Of a DNA stretch of 64,000 bases, positions 16,860 to 25,450 are shown in pieces (the first letter of the stretch is position 1; the number at the start of each line of letters is the position of its first letter). The position numbers and the translations under genes are program-made. The stretch comes from Pseudomonadota bacterium (GTDB lineage: Bacteria; Pseudomonadota; Gammaproteobacteria; Xanthomonadales; Xanthomonadaceae): positions 1 to 64,000 of the forward strand of contig JAEZCF010000036.1 of the NCBI GenBank assembly GCA_023430045.1, written 5' to 3'. A model generated the notes under the pieces. It was given only the letters and a program-made list of their open reading frames with translations, did not search any database and had not been told where the DNA came from.

Positions 16860-19037
16860 TCAGAAATCGAACTGCGCCGACAACAGCACCGTGCGCGGGG
16901 CCGCCACCGTGCCCACGGTCAGCAGGGTGCTGCTGGAGAGCCAGTAGTTCTTGTTGAACACGTTTTCCACGCTCGCGCGCAGCACGACCGGAACCTCGCC
17001 GATGGCCGTGGTGTAGCGGCCGCCCACGTCCACGCGCGTCCACGACGGCAGCGTGAGCGTGTTCTCGGCGTTGTACGGGGTCTGCGCGGTATGGATGCCA
17101 CGGGCATTCAGGCTCAGGCCCGGCACCCACGGCAGTGCCCAGTCGGCACCCAGGTTGAAGGTGCGCTTGGGCACGCCATTGGCATCGTTGCCCTGGTTCA
17201 CGCCGCCAGCGGTGTTGGCCAGCTTGGCATCGTAGAAGGTGGCGCTGGCCATCAGGTTCAGGCCCGGCAGCACCTCACCCGTGGTGGACAGTTCCACGCC
17301 GCGGTTACGCTGCTTGCCATCGAAGCTGTACACGTTGGTGACCGGGTCGGTCAGCGCGTTGGGGCGATCGATCTGGAATACCGACAGGGTGGAGATCAGG
17401 CCGTGGCGGTCCAGCTTGATGCCCGCCTCATACTGTTCGGACTTGTACGGTTCGAAAACCTCGCCGGCATTGGCCGCGGTGGCCGGCGCCGTGCCGCCGC
17501 GGCTCAGCCCGGAGGTGAAGTTGGCATACACCGCCATATCCTGCAGCGGACGTACCACCACGCCCACCAGCGGAGACACGGCACCTTCATCGTAGGACGA
17601 GGTGACGGCGCCGGCGGCGCTGAAGTTTTCGACCTTCACCTGCTGCTTGCGCAGGCCGCCGGTGACCAGCACGCGATCATTGGCGAAGGACAGGGTGTCG
17701 GTCAGCGAGAAGCTGCTCAGTTCGGTTTCCGAATTTTTGGTCGGCGACAGGCGCACGCCGGTCATCGGAATCAGCTTGATCGGGTTGTAGATGTTGGAAT
17801 CGATGGTCTGGCTGAGCGGCGCGGAGAGGTAGAAGCTTCCCGCTTCGGATTTCAGCAGCGAACCGGACACCGTGACCAGATGGCTGATGCCAAAGGTCTC
17901 AAGGTTCAGGCGCGCACCGATTTCGCCGGTACGGTTGCGGGATTCCGCGTCATACCAGGAGTTGATGATGCGCAGGTTGCCGAAATCGTCCACGGCATTG
18001 GTGGTGCGTGCCGACGGGAAGTCCTGTTCGCTGTTGCCGTAGCGGTAGCCACCGGCGGCATACAGCATCACGTTGTCGTTGGCATCGAACTCCAGGCGGG
18101 TGGCGATGGTGCGGTCACGCGACATCAGGTTCGCACCGTCGTAGATGGCGGTATGGCCGGACGGCGGCTTCGGGATGGTGGTGTTGTTCGGGCTGAAGCC
18201 GGTCTGGGCACGGAAGTTGTCGACATTCTCGCGCTGCGAATAGGCGTCCAGCGACCAGCGCAGGTTGAGCGAACGGTAGTCGATGCCGAGGGCGCCGAGG
18301 CCGAACTTCTGATGACCATCGTCCATGCTGGTCTGGCCGTCCTTGAAGACACCGTTGAAACGCACGCCCCATTGCTGGTCGGCGCCAAATCGGCGGCTGG
18401 TATCCAGGTGCGCGCCGAATACCGATTTGCTTTCATAGGAGGTGGTCAGGCGGGTCAGTGGTACGTCGCCGGCGCGCTTGGTGACGATATTGATGTTGCC
18501 GCCGATGCTGCCATTCGGGCTGATGCCGTACATCAGCGTGCCCGGTCCCTTCAGTACCTCCACGCGCTCCATCAACGCGGCAGGCATGCGATTGGAAGAG
18601 GTCAGGCCATAGAGACCATTCAGGCCCACATCACCGCTGGTGACGTTGAAACCGCGGATCTGGAAATCTTCGCTGAAGCTGCCCGTGGAGGTCATCACCC
18701 GCACCGAGGCTTCGTTCACCACCACGTCCGCCAGGGTGCGTGCCTGCTGGTCTTCGAGCATGCGCGAACTGTAGTTGGTCGTGCTGAAGGGCGTATCCAT
18801 CACATCCGACGAGCCCAGTACGCCCAGGCTGCCGGTGCGTTCGACACGGGCGGTTTCAGCCGTGACATCCACCGAGTCCAGGCGCACGGCTTCCTTGTCG
18901 GTGCTGGATTCAGCGGCACTGGCCAGCAGCGGCGTGGCGATGAGACCGGCCGCTCCCAGGGCGCTGAGTACGGCAAGGACAAGCGTTTTATGGTGCGGCG
19001 CCCGCGATGCGGCGTTGCTATGGGACGGCTGTGAAAT
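16860..19037 (-). CDS. TonB-dependent siderophore receptor (FhuA/FpvA type)
   Basis: Outer membrane receptor for a ferric siderophore. The plug begins about 45 residues after the signal peptide and includes QIRGFNVTSGDVGLNGLYG, MERVEVLKGPGTLMYG and GGNINIVTKR. A 22-strand barrel ends in aromatic SAQFDF. The frame is open and codes a good signal peptide (HKTLVLAVLSALGAAGLIA, cleavage near ASAAES) upstream of the first canonical start codon (GTG 18887), yet no ATG, GTG or TTG occurs in that extension. The 5' limit given here is an ATT codon at 19037, and GTG 18887 would remove the signal peptide. A Fur-box-like site follows at 19072-19090. Specific siderophore unknown. Confidence 0.88.
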   Translation of the reverse strand: MSQPSHSNAASRAPHHKTLVLAVLSALGAAGLIATPLLASAAESSTDKEAVRLDSVDVTAETARVERTGSLGVLGSSDVMDTPFSTTNYSSRMLEDQQARTLADVVVNEASVRVMTSTGSFSEDFQIRGFNVTSGDVGLNGLYGLTSSNRMPAALMERVEVLKGPGTLMYGISPNGSIGGNINIVTKRAGDVPLTRLTTSYESKSVFGAHLDTSRRFGADQQWGVRFNGVFKDGQTSMDDGHQKFGLGALGIDYRSLNLRWSLDAYSQRENVDNFRAQTGFSPNNTTIPKPPSGHTAIYDGANLMSRDRTIATRLEFDANDNVMLYAAGGYRYGNSEQDFPSARTTNAVDDFGNLRIINSWYDAESRNRTGEIGARLNLETFGISHLVTVSGSLLKSEAGSFYLSAPLSQTIDSNIYNPIKLIPMTGVRLSPTKNSETELSSFSLTDTLSFANDRVLVTGGLRKQQVKVENFSAAGAVTSSYDEGAVSPLVGVVVRPLQDMAVYANFTSGLSRGGTAPATAANAGEVFEPYKSEQYEAGIKLDRHGLISTLSVFQIDRPNALTDPVTNVYSFDGKQRNRGVELSTTGEVLPGLNLMASATFYDAKLANTAGGVNQGNDANGVPKRTFNLGADWALPWVPGLSLNARGIHTAQTPYNAENTLTLPSWTRVDVGGRYTTAIGEVPVVLRASVENVFNKNYWLSSSTLLTVGTVAAPRTVLLSAQFDF

Positions 19038-19071
19038 GGCGTGTGGGGGATGGGTATCGTAAAGAGCTGGA

Positions 19072-19090
19072 AATGATAATCGTTCGCATA
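19072..19090 (-). promoter_or_regulatory. Fur-box-like operator upstream of the siderophore receptor
   Basis: AATGATAATCGTTCGCATA resembles the Fur consensus of GATAAT-type hexamers (TGATAATCRTT core). It lies about 35-55 bases upstream of the receptor reading frame. Iron-dependent repression by Fur of a siderophore receptor is the standard arrangement, so this is probably the receptor operator. Confidence 0.6.
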
Positions 19091-19268
19091 TTATTGGCGC
19101 AAGGGATGATCCTGTTTCGGGTGTCGTTTTCCTGCTTTCGTCGGCGAAGCCGGCGCCGCGTCGGAAGATGGTTTCCGATCCGGCTCCGCACAGCTAGCGT
19201 GTTCGCGCGGCCGGCTCAAAACGCATCGGTTGCAGGGTATGCAGGCCTACGACAAAGGAAACCAGAGG

Positions 19269-20156
19269 ATGCGGGAACATATGAAACGCCGGCTGCATTT
19301 CGCGCTTGTCGCGCTTGTTGCTTTACCGTTCGCTGCCGGAGCCATCGTCATTCGCGCCAATGTTGACGATGCCCGTTACCGGATGGATGTATCGGCATTT
19401 CCCGCATTGGTGGACATGCCGGGCGAAGGCCATGGCGTCCTGATAGCGCCCCGATGGGTGGTGACGGCAGCTCATGCGGCGCCAATGGACGGAATGGACG
19501 CGGACGTGATGATCAATGGCAATGCCTGCAAGGTGGAACGCGTGGTGCTGCATCCTGGCTACAGGAAAATGCCTGATGCGTTGGGGCAGGAGGCCCTGGC
19601 GACTGGAGATCCGTCTGGAATCCATGCGTTCCTCGCGGCTTCGGATGACATCGCACTGATCAAGCTTGAATCACCCGTGGAGGCTGTCGTGCCCGTTCAC
19701 CTTTATCGGGGCAACGGGGAGGTGGCAAGAACCGCCACCTTGATGGGGAAGGGTGCCACTGGCAATGGCGTGCAGGGGCAGGCTGTGGATGCGCCACATC
19801 GAACTGTCCTTCGTCGTGCAGACAACGCCATCACGGGCGCCAACGAACGCTATGTCTGGTATCGGTTCGATCCGCCGCCGCTCGGCCTGCCTCTTGAAGG
19901 CGTGCTGGGGAGTGGCGACAGCGGTGGTCCGCTTGTTGTCGAGGAGCAGGGGGAGTGGCAGCTGGTTGGCCTGGGATCCTGGATCACTGCGCTTCCCGAG
20001 CATGCACTGGACGCTGGTTTCTATGGCCAGGTGGTGCACAACGTTCGTGTATCGCGGTATGTCGGGTGGATTGAGAGTGTCATGTGTGGGGAAGGGGAGG
20101 CGGGCATGTGTGGGGACGCCGTGCCTGGCACTTCATCACGTCAGCGCAGTCCTTGA
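19269..20156 (+). CDS. Secreted trypsin-like serine protease (S1)
   Basis: A 295-residue exported protein with a signal peptide (MKRRLHFALVALVALPFAAG) and the S1 catalytic triad in order: H in VVTAAHA (about residue 74), D in SDDIALIKLE (about 129) and S in GSGDSGGPLVV (about 220). It is a chymotrypsin-fold protease likely acting in the periplasm or outside the cell. Start ATG 19269 has AAGGA nine bases upstream; ATG 19281 would also keep the signal peptide. It is divergent from the siderophore receptor. Two cysteines near the C-terminus may form a disulfide. Confidence 0.9.
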   Translation: MREHMKRRLHFALVALVALPFAAGAIVIRANVDDARYRMDVSAFPALVDMPGEGHGVLIAPRWVVTAAHAAPMDGMDADVMINGNACKVERVVLHPGYRKMPDALGQEALATGDPSGIHAFLAASDDIALIKLESPVEAVVPVHLYRGNGEVARTATLMGKGATGNGVQGQAVDAPHRTVLRRADNAITGANERYVWYRFDPPPLGLPLEGVLGSGDSGGPLVVEEQGEWQLVGLGSWITALPEHALDAGFYGQVVHNVRVSRYVGWIESVMCGEGEAGMCGDAVPGTSSRQRSP

Positions 20157-20288
20157 GTGTGGGTTCCTGGAGTGCTTTGATCGCTGCTACCGGCTTGATC
20201 AGGACAGGCTTCGAGCAAAGCACCACTCGACGCGTGCCTCGGCTACGATGATGCGGCCGGCACCCAGGTCGGCGACGAGGGGGACGCA

Positions 20289-21050
20289 ATGGACATGCAG
20301 ACAAGCCGCGAACTCGATCCGCAAGCCCGGAGTGACCGGCAGGAACTGACTTTTCACTGGCTTTACCAGCGCGTGCAGGGGCTGGTCGATCACAGCATCT
20401 ACCCGAAGGCGAGCAGGGTGGAGAAATGGTCGTTTCGGGTAGGCGTAGCAGCCGCCGTGATCGGTGTCCTCAGCAGTCAACTTCCAGATCGGTGGCTTGC
20501 CGCAACTGTCGTGCTGCAGGTGGTCAGGGTCTGCCTGGCGGTCGAGATCAGTGGCTTCATCCTTGGAGGCATCCTTGCAGCCCGGCGGGGGGTTCGCCAG
20601 TTCACCCAGCCGAGGCTGTCGCATGCCCAGGAGATGGATGGCGAATTTACCCACTGGCAAGCCGTTGTTACTGATCTGAGGTTCTTCCCAAGGGTCGAAC
20701 GCGAGCGGCGCCTCAAGTACGTCAGCAGTCTGCGTAGCAACATGCTTGAACGCATGGGGATCGTGTATGGCGGACTGCAACGCCTTGGGCCATTCCCGCT
20801 GTTGATTGCCGTCTTCCTGCAATTCCGTGGCTGGACGTGGGGAGACTGGGCAGGTGCCTTCGACGTTGGCGGGTTCGGTGCTCTGGTGATCTGCGCGATG
20901 GTGTTTCTTTACTTGATGGGCTGGCTATTGTTGGGCCTGCGCACCCGCCTGGACACCTACGCCGCCCTGCTGGAGGCGTCCGTCCAGGAACCTGAGCAGG
21001 AACCAGAACAAGTCAAAGTGCACCAGGCCTCGAAGCCTTTCTGTATCTAG
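20289..21050 (+). CDS. Membrane protein of unknown function
   Basis: 253 residues with hydrophobic helices at about 50-68, 72-96, 165-182 and 190-215, a cytoplasmic-looking central domain, and an acidic repeat near the end (EPEQEPEQ). I recognise no family. A ribosome binding site is weak (GGGGGACGCA before the start). The gene stands alone between the protease and a convergent small regulator. Composition looks like the surrounding chromosome. Confidence 0.65.
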   Translation: MDMQTSRELDPQARSDRQELTFHWLYQRVQGLVDHSIYPKASRVEKWSFRVGVAAAVIGVLSSQLPDRWLAATVVLQVVRVCLAVEISGFILGGILAARRGVRQFTQPRLSHAQEMDGEFTHWQAVVTDLRFFPRVERERRLKYVSSLRSNMLERMGIVYGGLQRLGPFPLLIAVFLQFRGWTWGDWAGAFDVGGFGALVICAMVFLYLMGWLLLGLRTRLDTYAALLEASVQEPEQEPEQVKVHQASKPFCI

Positions 21051-21109
21051 CAACCACGTAAGCCTGCTCAGTCCTGCCGCGTTTTTTGAGCATTACAGGT
21101 CGAGCGGCG

Positions 21110-21346
21110 CTAGAGCTCGGCGCTGCGAACCAGCATCGAGGCTGGAATCTCCAGCGCATGCGCAATTCTCAACAAGCTCGACAGACGTACGTCCTTGCGT
21201 CCTTGTTCGATGTGACCCAACTGTGTGCGGTGCATGCCCAGCAGCACCGCAAGTTCAATCTGGCTGAGATTGCGCCTCATCCGGGCGCGCCTGATGGCGC
21301 GCCCCAGTGATTGTTGCTCGTCAGCGCCTGGCGAAGACCGGCCCAC
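21110..21346 (-). CDS. Small XRE-family helix-turn-helix regulator
   Basis: A 78-residue protein that is almost entirely an XRE/Cro-type DNA-binding domain: LGRAIRRARMRRNLSQIELA then LGMHRTQLGHIEQGRKD. No effector domain is present. It is encoded 58 bases past the end of the membrane protein gene in opposite orientation, and just upstream of the cytochrome subunit gene (which ends the dehydrogenase operon on the same strand). No toxin partner was found next to it, so a toxin-antitoxin role is not supported. Confidence 0.8.
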   Translation of the reverse strand: MGRSSPGADEQQSLGRAIRRARMRRNLSQIELAVLLGMHRTQLGHIEQGRKDVRLSSLLRIAHALEIPASMLVRSAEL

Positions 21347-21357
21347 AGGTTCTCTTC

Positions 21358-22746
21358 CTACTCTGCGGATGTCTCTTCGGAAGAGGTTCCAGTCGGATCG
21401 TGAGCGGAAGATGCATGCTTGCGCTCCTTCTCCAGCTGCGCCCTGATCTTCCTTGCCTGCCCTGCGTCAACCTCCGACGCCTTGTTTCCAAACTCCTGGC
21501 GAACGTAGGTCGCCAGCTGGGCGATCTCTTCATCGCTCAGGCGGTCGGCGAAGCCGGGCATGCCCAGGTTGGAAGGACGCTTTGCCGTGGACGGCAGCTC
21601 GCTGCCGTGCAGCAGCAGGCGGATCACCGAAGTCGGGTCGTCGGCCAGCACCGTGGGATTGCCGGCGATGGCCGGGAACACATCCTTGTAGCCCTTGGCG
21701 TCGGTGCGGTGGCAGGCAGCACAGTTGTCAACGAACAGCTCGGCACCGCGGCTGTCGTTGATGCCGGCCTGCAGCTTGCGTGCCGTGGTGTCGTTGGCGG
21801 CGAAGGCCGATGGATCGTGGCTGCTGGACGGCAGCTGCTTCAGGTACGCAGCCATGGCACGCAGGTCTTCCTCCGTCAGCTTCTGCGTGCTGTGCACCAC
21901 TACGTCCGCCATCGGAGTGCCCACCACCGCGCTGTGGGCGTTGCGACCCGTCTGCAGCGTGTCGACGATGTCCTGCGCGCTCCAGCGTCCCAGCCCATCC
22001 GCTTCATTGCCGCGCAGGTTCACCGCATTCCAGCCGTCGATGATCTGGCCGCCACTCAGGTACGCCTCGCCGGACTCGTCCAGCGCCTTTTCCTGCAATG
22101 CGAACCCGCGCGGCGTGTGGCAGCTGCCGCAATGGCCCAGGCCCTGCACCAGGTAGGCGCCGCGTGCCAGCAACGGATCGTCGTAGCGGCTGGCGTCGAA
22201 TGCCACCGCGTCCGCGTCCGGTGCGAAGGTCTTGCGCCAGATCGCCAGCGGCCAGCGCATCGACAGCGGCCAGGTGATCTCGACCGGCGTGTTGGCCTCG
22301 TTCACCGGCGCGATATCGCCATGCAGGAAGTACGCGTGCAGTGCCCGAACGTCGTCGTCGCTGATGCGCGCATAGGAAGGGTAGGGCATTGCCGGATACA
22401 ACGTGCGGCCATCCGGGGCGATACCGTGACGTACCGCGCGGTCGAAGTCGTCCAGCGAGTAGGCGCCGATGCCGGTCGCCTTGTCCGGGGTGATGTTGGT
22501 GCTGTAGATGTTGCCCAGCGGCGAAGCCACCGGCAGCCCGCCCGCGAACGGCTTGCCGCCCGGCCGGGTGTGGCAGGCGGTACAGTCACCGGCGGCCGCC
22601 AGGTAGCGGCCACGTTCGATCAGTGCGGCATCCGGTGCGGGGCCGTCGGCCAGCACGCGGGTGCTGGTGGGAATGAAGGCATAGGCGAGGGCCGCCAACA
22701 GCACGACCAGGCCGATCACCACGATCCAGAGGAACAGCTTCTTCAT
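21358..22746 (-). CDS. Triheme cytochrome c subunit of a membrane-bound dehydrogenase
   Basis: A 462-residue protein with an N-terminal membrane anchor (KKLFLWIVVIGLVVLLAALA) and three heme c motifs: CTACH near residue 55, CGSCH near 200 and CAACH near 335. This triheme layout is that of the cytochrome subunit of gluconate, sorbitol or fructose dehydrogenases, which passes electrons from the flavoprotein to ubiquinone or the respiratory chain. It is the third gene of the operon, ten bases after the GMC subunit. The start at 22746 (MKKLF) is preferred over 22800, which adds a non-membrane leader. Confidence 0.93.
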   Translation of the reverse strand: MKKLFLWIVVIGLVVLLAALAYAFIPTSTRVLADGPAPDAALIERGRYLAAAGDCTACHTRPGGKPFAGGLPVASPLGNIYSTNITPDKATGIGAYSLDDFDRAVRHGIAPDGRTLYPAMPYPSYARISDDDVRALHAYFLHGDIAPVNEANTPVEITWPLSMRWPLAIWRKTFAPDADAVAFDASRYDDPLLARGAYLVQGLGHCGSCHTPRGFALQEKALDESGEAYLSGGQIIDGWNAVNLRGNEADGLGRWSAQDIVDTLQTGRNAHSAVVGTPMADVVVHSTQKLTEEDLRAMAAYLKQLPSSSHDPSAFAANDTTARKLQAGINDSRGAELFVDNCAACHRTDAKGYKDVFPAIAGNPTVLADDPTSVIRLLLHGSELPSTAKRPSNLGMPGFADRLSDEEIAQLATYVRQEFGNKASEVDAGQARKIRAQLEKERKHASSAHDPTGTSSEETSAE

Positions 22747-22756
22747 TGGTGCGTCC

Positions 22757-24532
22757 TCAGGCCTGTACCAAGGGGCCCGGGTCGGGCAGATACTTCTCAC
22801 GGATGGCGGTGGCTGCCCAGTACGCCAGCCCGCCTACCAGGCCGGTGGGGTTGTAACCGTTGTTCTGCGGGAAGGCATTGGCACCGATCACGAAAACGTT
22901 GGAGACGTCCCAGCTCTGCAGGTAGCGGTTGAGTGCGGATGTTTTCGGGTCCGCCCCCATGATCGCGCCGCCGCAAGTATGCGTGCTCTGGTACTTGGTG
23001 ATGTTGTAGCGCTCTCCATCCTTCTTGGCGTCGCCGCTCATCGACAGCGGATTGAGCACCTTGCTCATCTGCATCGCCTTGTCGACAAAGAACTGCGACG
23101 CCTTGATTTCATTCGGATGCCAATCGAACGTCATTCTGAGCAGCGGCCGGCCGAAGGCATCGGTGTAGGTCGGGTCAAGGCTCAGGTAATGCTGCCTGTA
23201 GGACATGCAGGCGCCCTGCACCTCGTAATAGAAGTTGTGGCGGAAGTTGTCCGCCGCTGCCTTCTTCCAGGCCGGGCCCCAGGCGGGCGTGCCCGACGGC
23301 ACGTTGATGCCGCGCACCGGACCGGCGCCAGGCTGGCGTGCCCACACCAGGCCGCCGCCGACGAACCCGGCCTTGGCATTGTCCAGCTGGTTGCCGTTGA
23401 GATCGTCCATGGTGGTGCCGGCACCACCAATACCGATGAAGCCGTTGGCCTGGACATTCTTGTCGAAGAACAGCACCACGCGGTTGAGGTTCTGGTAGGA
23501 GTAGTTGCGACCTACCGTGCCGGTATTGCTTTCCGGATCATATGGCGTACCGATGCCCGACAGCAGCATCAGGTGCACGTTGTACAACTGGAACGCGCAC
23601 AGCAGCACGAGGTCGGCGGGCTGCTCCACTTCGCGCCCCTGGGCATCGAGGTAGGTCACGCCCGTGGCCTTGCTGCGGCCGCTGTCCAGGTTCACCTTCA
23701 GCACCTGGGAATGCGTGCGCAGTTCGAACTTCGGGCGCTGGCGCAGCACCGGCAGGATGCAGGCGTTCGGGCTGGCCTTGGAATAGTTCAGGCAGCCGTA
23801 GTCGCTGCAGAAGCCGCAGGCATTGCACGGGCCCAGCTGGCAGCCGTACGGGTTCACATAAGGGCCGGAGGCGTTCGAGGCAGGGATGGGGTAGGGGTGC
23901 CATCCCATTTCCCTGGCGGCCTTGTAGAACAGCTCGCCGCCCAGGTAGTTGGGGTTCGGGCCCAGCGGGTATTCGGCCGAGCGCGAACCCTCGAAGGGGT
24001 TGCCGCCCTGCTGCACTACGCCGTTGATCACGCCGGCCTTGCCGGAGGTGCCGCACACCAGTTCGAACATGTGCAGGTGCGGCTCCAGTTCGGCATAGCT
24101 CACCGGGAAATCCTGGATGGTCATGTCGGCCGGAATGAAGGCCTTGCCGTAACGCTCCTCCACATTGCTGCGCAGCTTCATGTCTTCCGGCAAGGGGCGG
24201 AAATGCGCTCCGGACCAGTGGCTGCCCGCGCCGCCCACACCGGTGCCCGGCTTGAACGAACCCATCTGCCGGTAAGGCACGGCGGTGTCGCTGGGCTTGT
24301 GACGGATGGTGACGGTTTCCTGGGACAGGCTCTGCAGGAAGCGGCGGTGTACCGAGCCTTCCAGTTCGTCCACCACCTTCGGGTAGGCGAAATCAGGCTG
24401 GGTGTCGCGGTCGCCGCCGCGCTCCAGCGCGACCACGTTCAAGCCAGCGTCGGTCAGTTCCTTGGCCAGGATCGCGCCTGTCCAGCCCATGCCGACGATG
24501 ACCGCGTCGACCTTCGGTTTCACGATTGCCAT
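22757..24532 (-). CDS. GMC family flavoprotein dehydrogenase subunit (gluconate 2-dehydrogenase type)
   Basis: A 591-residue FAD enzyme of the GMC oxidoreductase family. The dinucleotide-binding motif is at the N-terminus (VDAVIVGMGWTGAILAKEL), and the C-terminal GMC block includes the active-site region HTCGGAIMG and NNGYNPTGLVGGLAYW. A cysteine-rich segment (CQLGPCNACGFCSDYGC, about 245-261) could hold an iron-sulfur cluster, as in related FAD-dependent sugar dehydrogenases. It oxidises a sugar or sugar acid in the periplasm; gluconate is only one option. It lies between subunit 3 and the cytochrome in one operon. The start at 24532 (MAIVKPKVD) puts the FAD motif at the usual position. Confidence 0.93.
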   Translation of the reverse strand: MAIVKPKVDAVIVGMGWTGAILAKELTDAGLNVVALERGGDRDTQPDFAYPKVVDELEGSVHRRFLQSLSQETVTIRHKPSDTAVPYRQMGSFKPGTGVGGAGSHWSGAHFRPLPEDMKLRSNVEERYGKAFIPADMTIQDFPVSYAELEPHLHMFELVCGTSGKAGVINGVVQQGGNPFEGSRSAEYPLGPNPNYLGGELFYKAAREMGWHPYPIPASNASGPYVNPYGCQLGPCNACGFCSDYGCLNYSKASPNACILPVLRQRPKFELRTHSQVLKVNLDSGRSKATGVTYLDAQGREVEQPADLVLLCAFQLYNVHLMLLSGIGTPYDPESNTGTVGRNYSYQNLNRVVLFFDKNVQANGFIGIGGAGTTMDDLNGNQLDNAKAGFVGGGLVWARQPGAGPVRGINVPSGTPAWGPAWKKAAADNFRHNFYYEVQGACMSYRQHYLSLDPTYTDAFGRPLLRMTFDWHPNEIKASQFFVDKAMQMSKVLNPLSMSGDAKKDGERYNITKYQSTHTCGGAIMGADPKTSALNRYLQSWDVSNVFVIGANAFPQNNGYNPTGLVGGLAYWAATAIREKYLPDPGPLVQA

Positions 24533-24537
24533 GTGCT

Positions 24538-25266
24538 TCAGCCCCTTCGTCCAGCCAGATCCACGGGAGCCAAGGGATAGGCCTTGTCCCGTACGCCGAT
24601 CCAATCCAGGTAATCGGCGCGCATGCCGGGGTAGCCGATCATTTTCCAGGCGCCCATGTCCTTGTTCGCGCCGTACTTGGGATCCGCAAAGTAGCCGTTC
24701 TTCACCTCTCCCAGCAGGTTGGAGAAGAACAGCTTGCTGGAGATGCCTTCCAGCTCCAGCTTGCCGCCCTCGGCCGCCTTGAGCAGGGTCTCCTGCTGCT
24801 CGTGGTCGAGCTCGGCGAAGGTCTTGCCCTGGAACTGCTTACGGCAGTGCGTGTCGAAGGCGCCAATGCCTACGCGCACGATGTCGCGAAGCGGCAGCTT
24901 GCCCTGGTAGCCAAATTCGCTTGGCGCTTCAAGGAACGGCCCCTGCATGTACCAGATGTCACCGGCCGCATAGGGAGTCTGCATGTGGCGATCCAGGAAC
25001 TCGGGGACGCCCGATTCCACCGCGCCTGGCCCGACCTCATCGGAGGGAATCAGCCGGTCGCAGGCTGCAAGAACAAATGCCCATTCGGCGCCACTGAAGA
25101 ACTGCGGGGTATAGCTCGTGTCCGTGCCCGCCTGGTCCACATCCCGGCTCGGCTCGTTGCCCGGGGCGCAGCCAGGCAACGCGGCGGCGACCGGAATCAG
25201 GGTGAGGCCCTGGAAAAAACGGCGACGCGTCAGCGCCGGCATGCTCTTGTCTGGATCTTCTTTCAT
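24538..25266 (-). CDS. Gluconate 2-dehydrogenase subunit 3 family protein (Tat-exported)
   Basis: A 242-residue small subunit. It has a twin-arginine signal (TRRRFFQGLTLIPVAAALPG, with a cysteine following in PGCAPG that could be lipidated) and the subunit-3 fold segment beginning SGAEWAFVLAACDRLIPSDE. This subunit carries the folded flavoprotein through the Tat pathway and anchors the complex. It is the first gene of the three-gene operon, divergent from a LysR regulator. The ATG at 25266 places the twin-arginine motif about residues 14-16; the in-frame start at 25377 would put a Cys/Arg-rich leader before it. Confidence 0.92.
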   Translation of the reverse strand: MKEDPDKSMPALTRRRFFQGLTLIPVAAALPGCAPGNEPSRDVDQAGTDTSYTPQFFSGAEWAFVLAACDRLIPSDEVGPGAVESGVPEFLDRHMQTPYAAGDIWYMQGPFLEAPSEFGYQGKLPLRDIVRVGIGAFDTHCRKQFQGKTFAELDHEQQETLLKAAEGGKLELEGISSKLFFSNLLGEVKNGYFADPKYGANKDMGAWKMIGYPGMRADYLDWIGVRDKAYPLAPVDLAGRRG

Positions 25267-25407
25267 TGTCTGGCTACCTGCGGGGTGGCTGTTGCGAAGC
25301 ATCCCGCGAATCCTGTCGCGGTCGCGTGCGCATTCACAGCGGTCTGCCGACCGTGGCCGGCAGGCATCAATGGCCACATTGTGTAGATGCAGGCCGCTTT
25401 CCGTAAT

Positions 25408-25433
25408 GGCAATATATGAAAGGAACTATTGCC
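25408..25433. promoter_or_regulatory. Inverted repeat in the dehydrogenase/LysR divergent promoter
   Basis: GGCAAT (25408-25413) and ATTGCC (25428-25433) form a perfect six-base inverted repeat with a 14-base A/T-rich spacer. It lies just upstream of the preferred LysR start (GTG 25451) and within the 184-base divergent region. The symmetry and position suit a LysR binding site. It also argues against the upstream ATG 25406 as the LysR start, since that would place the operator in coding sequence. Confidence 0.42.
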
Positions 25434-25450
25434 GAATCGGAAACAAGCTA

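Noticed and set aside
21110..22746. Small XRE regulator as an antitoxin of a toxin-antitoxin pair
   Set aside because: The neighbours are a membrane protein in opposite orientation and a cytochrome gene. No toxin-like small gene is present on either side.
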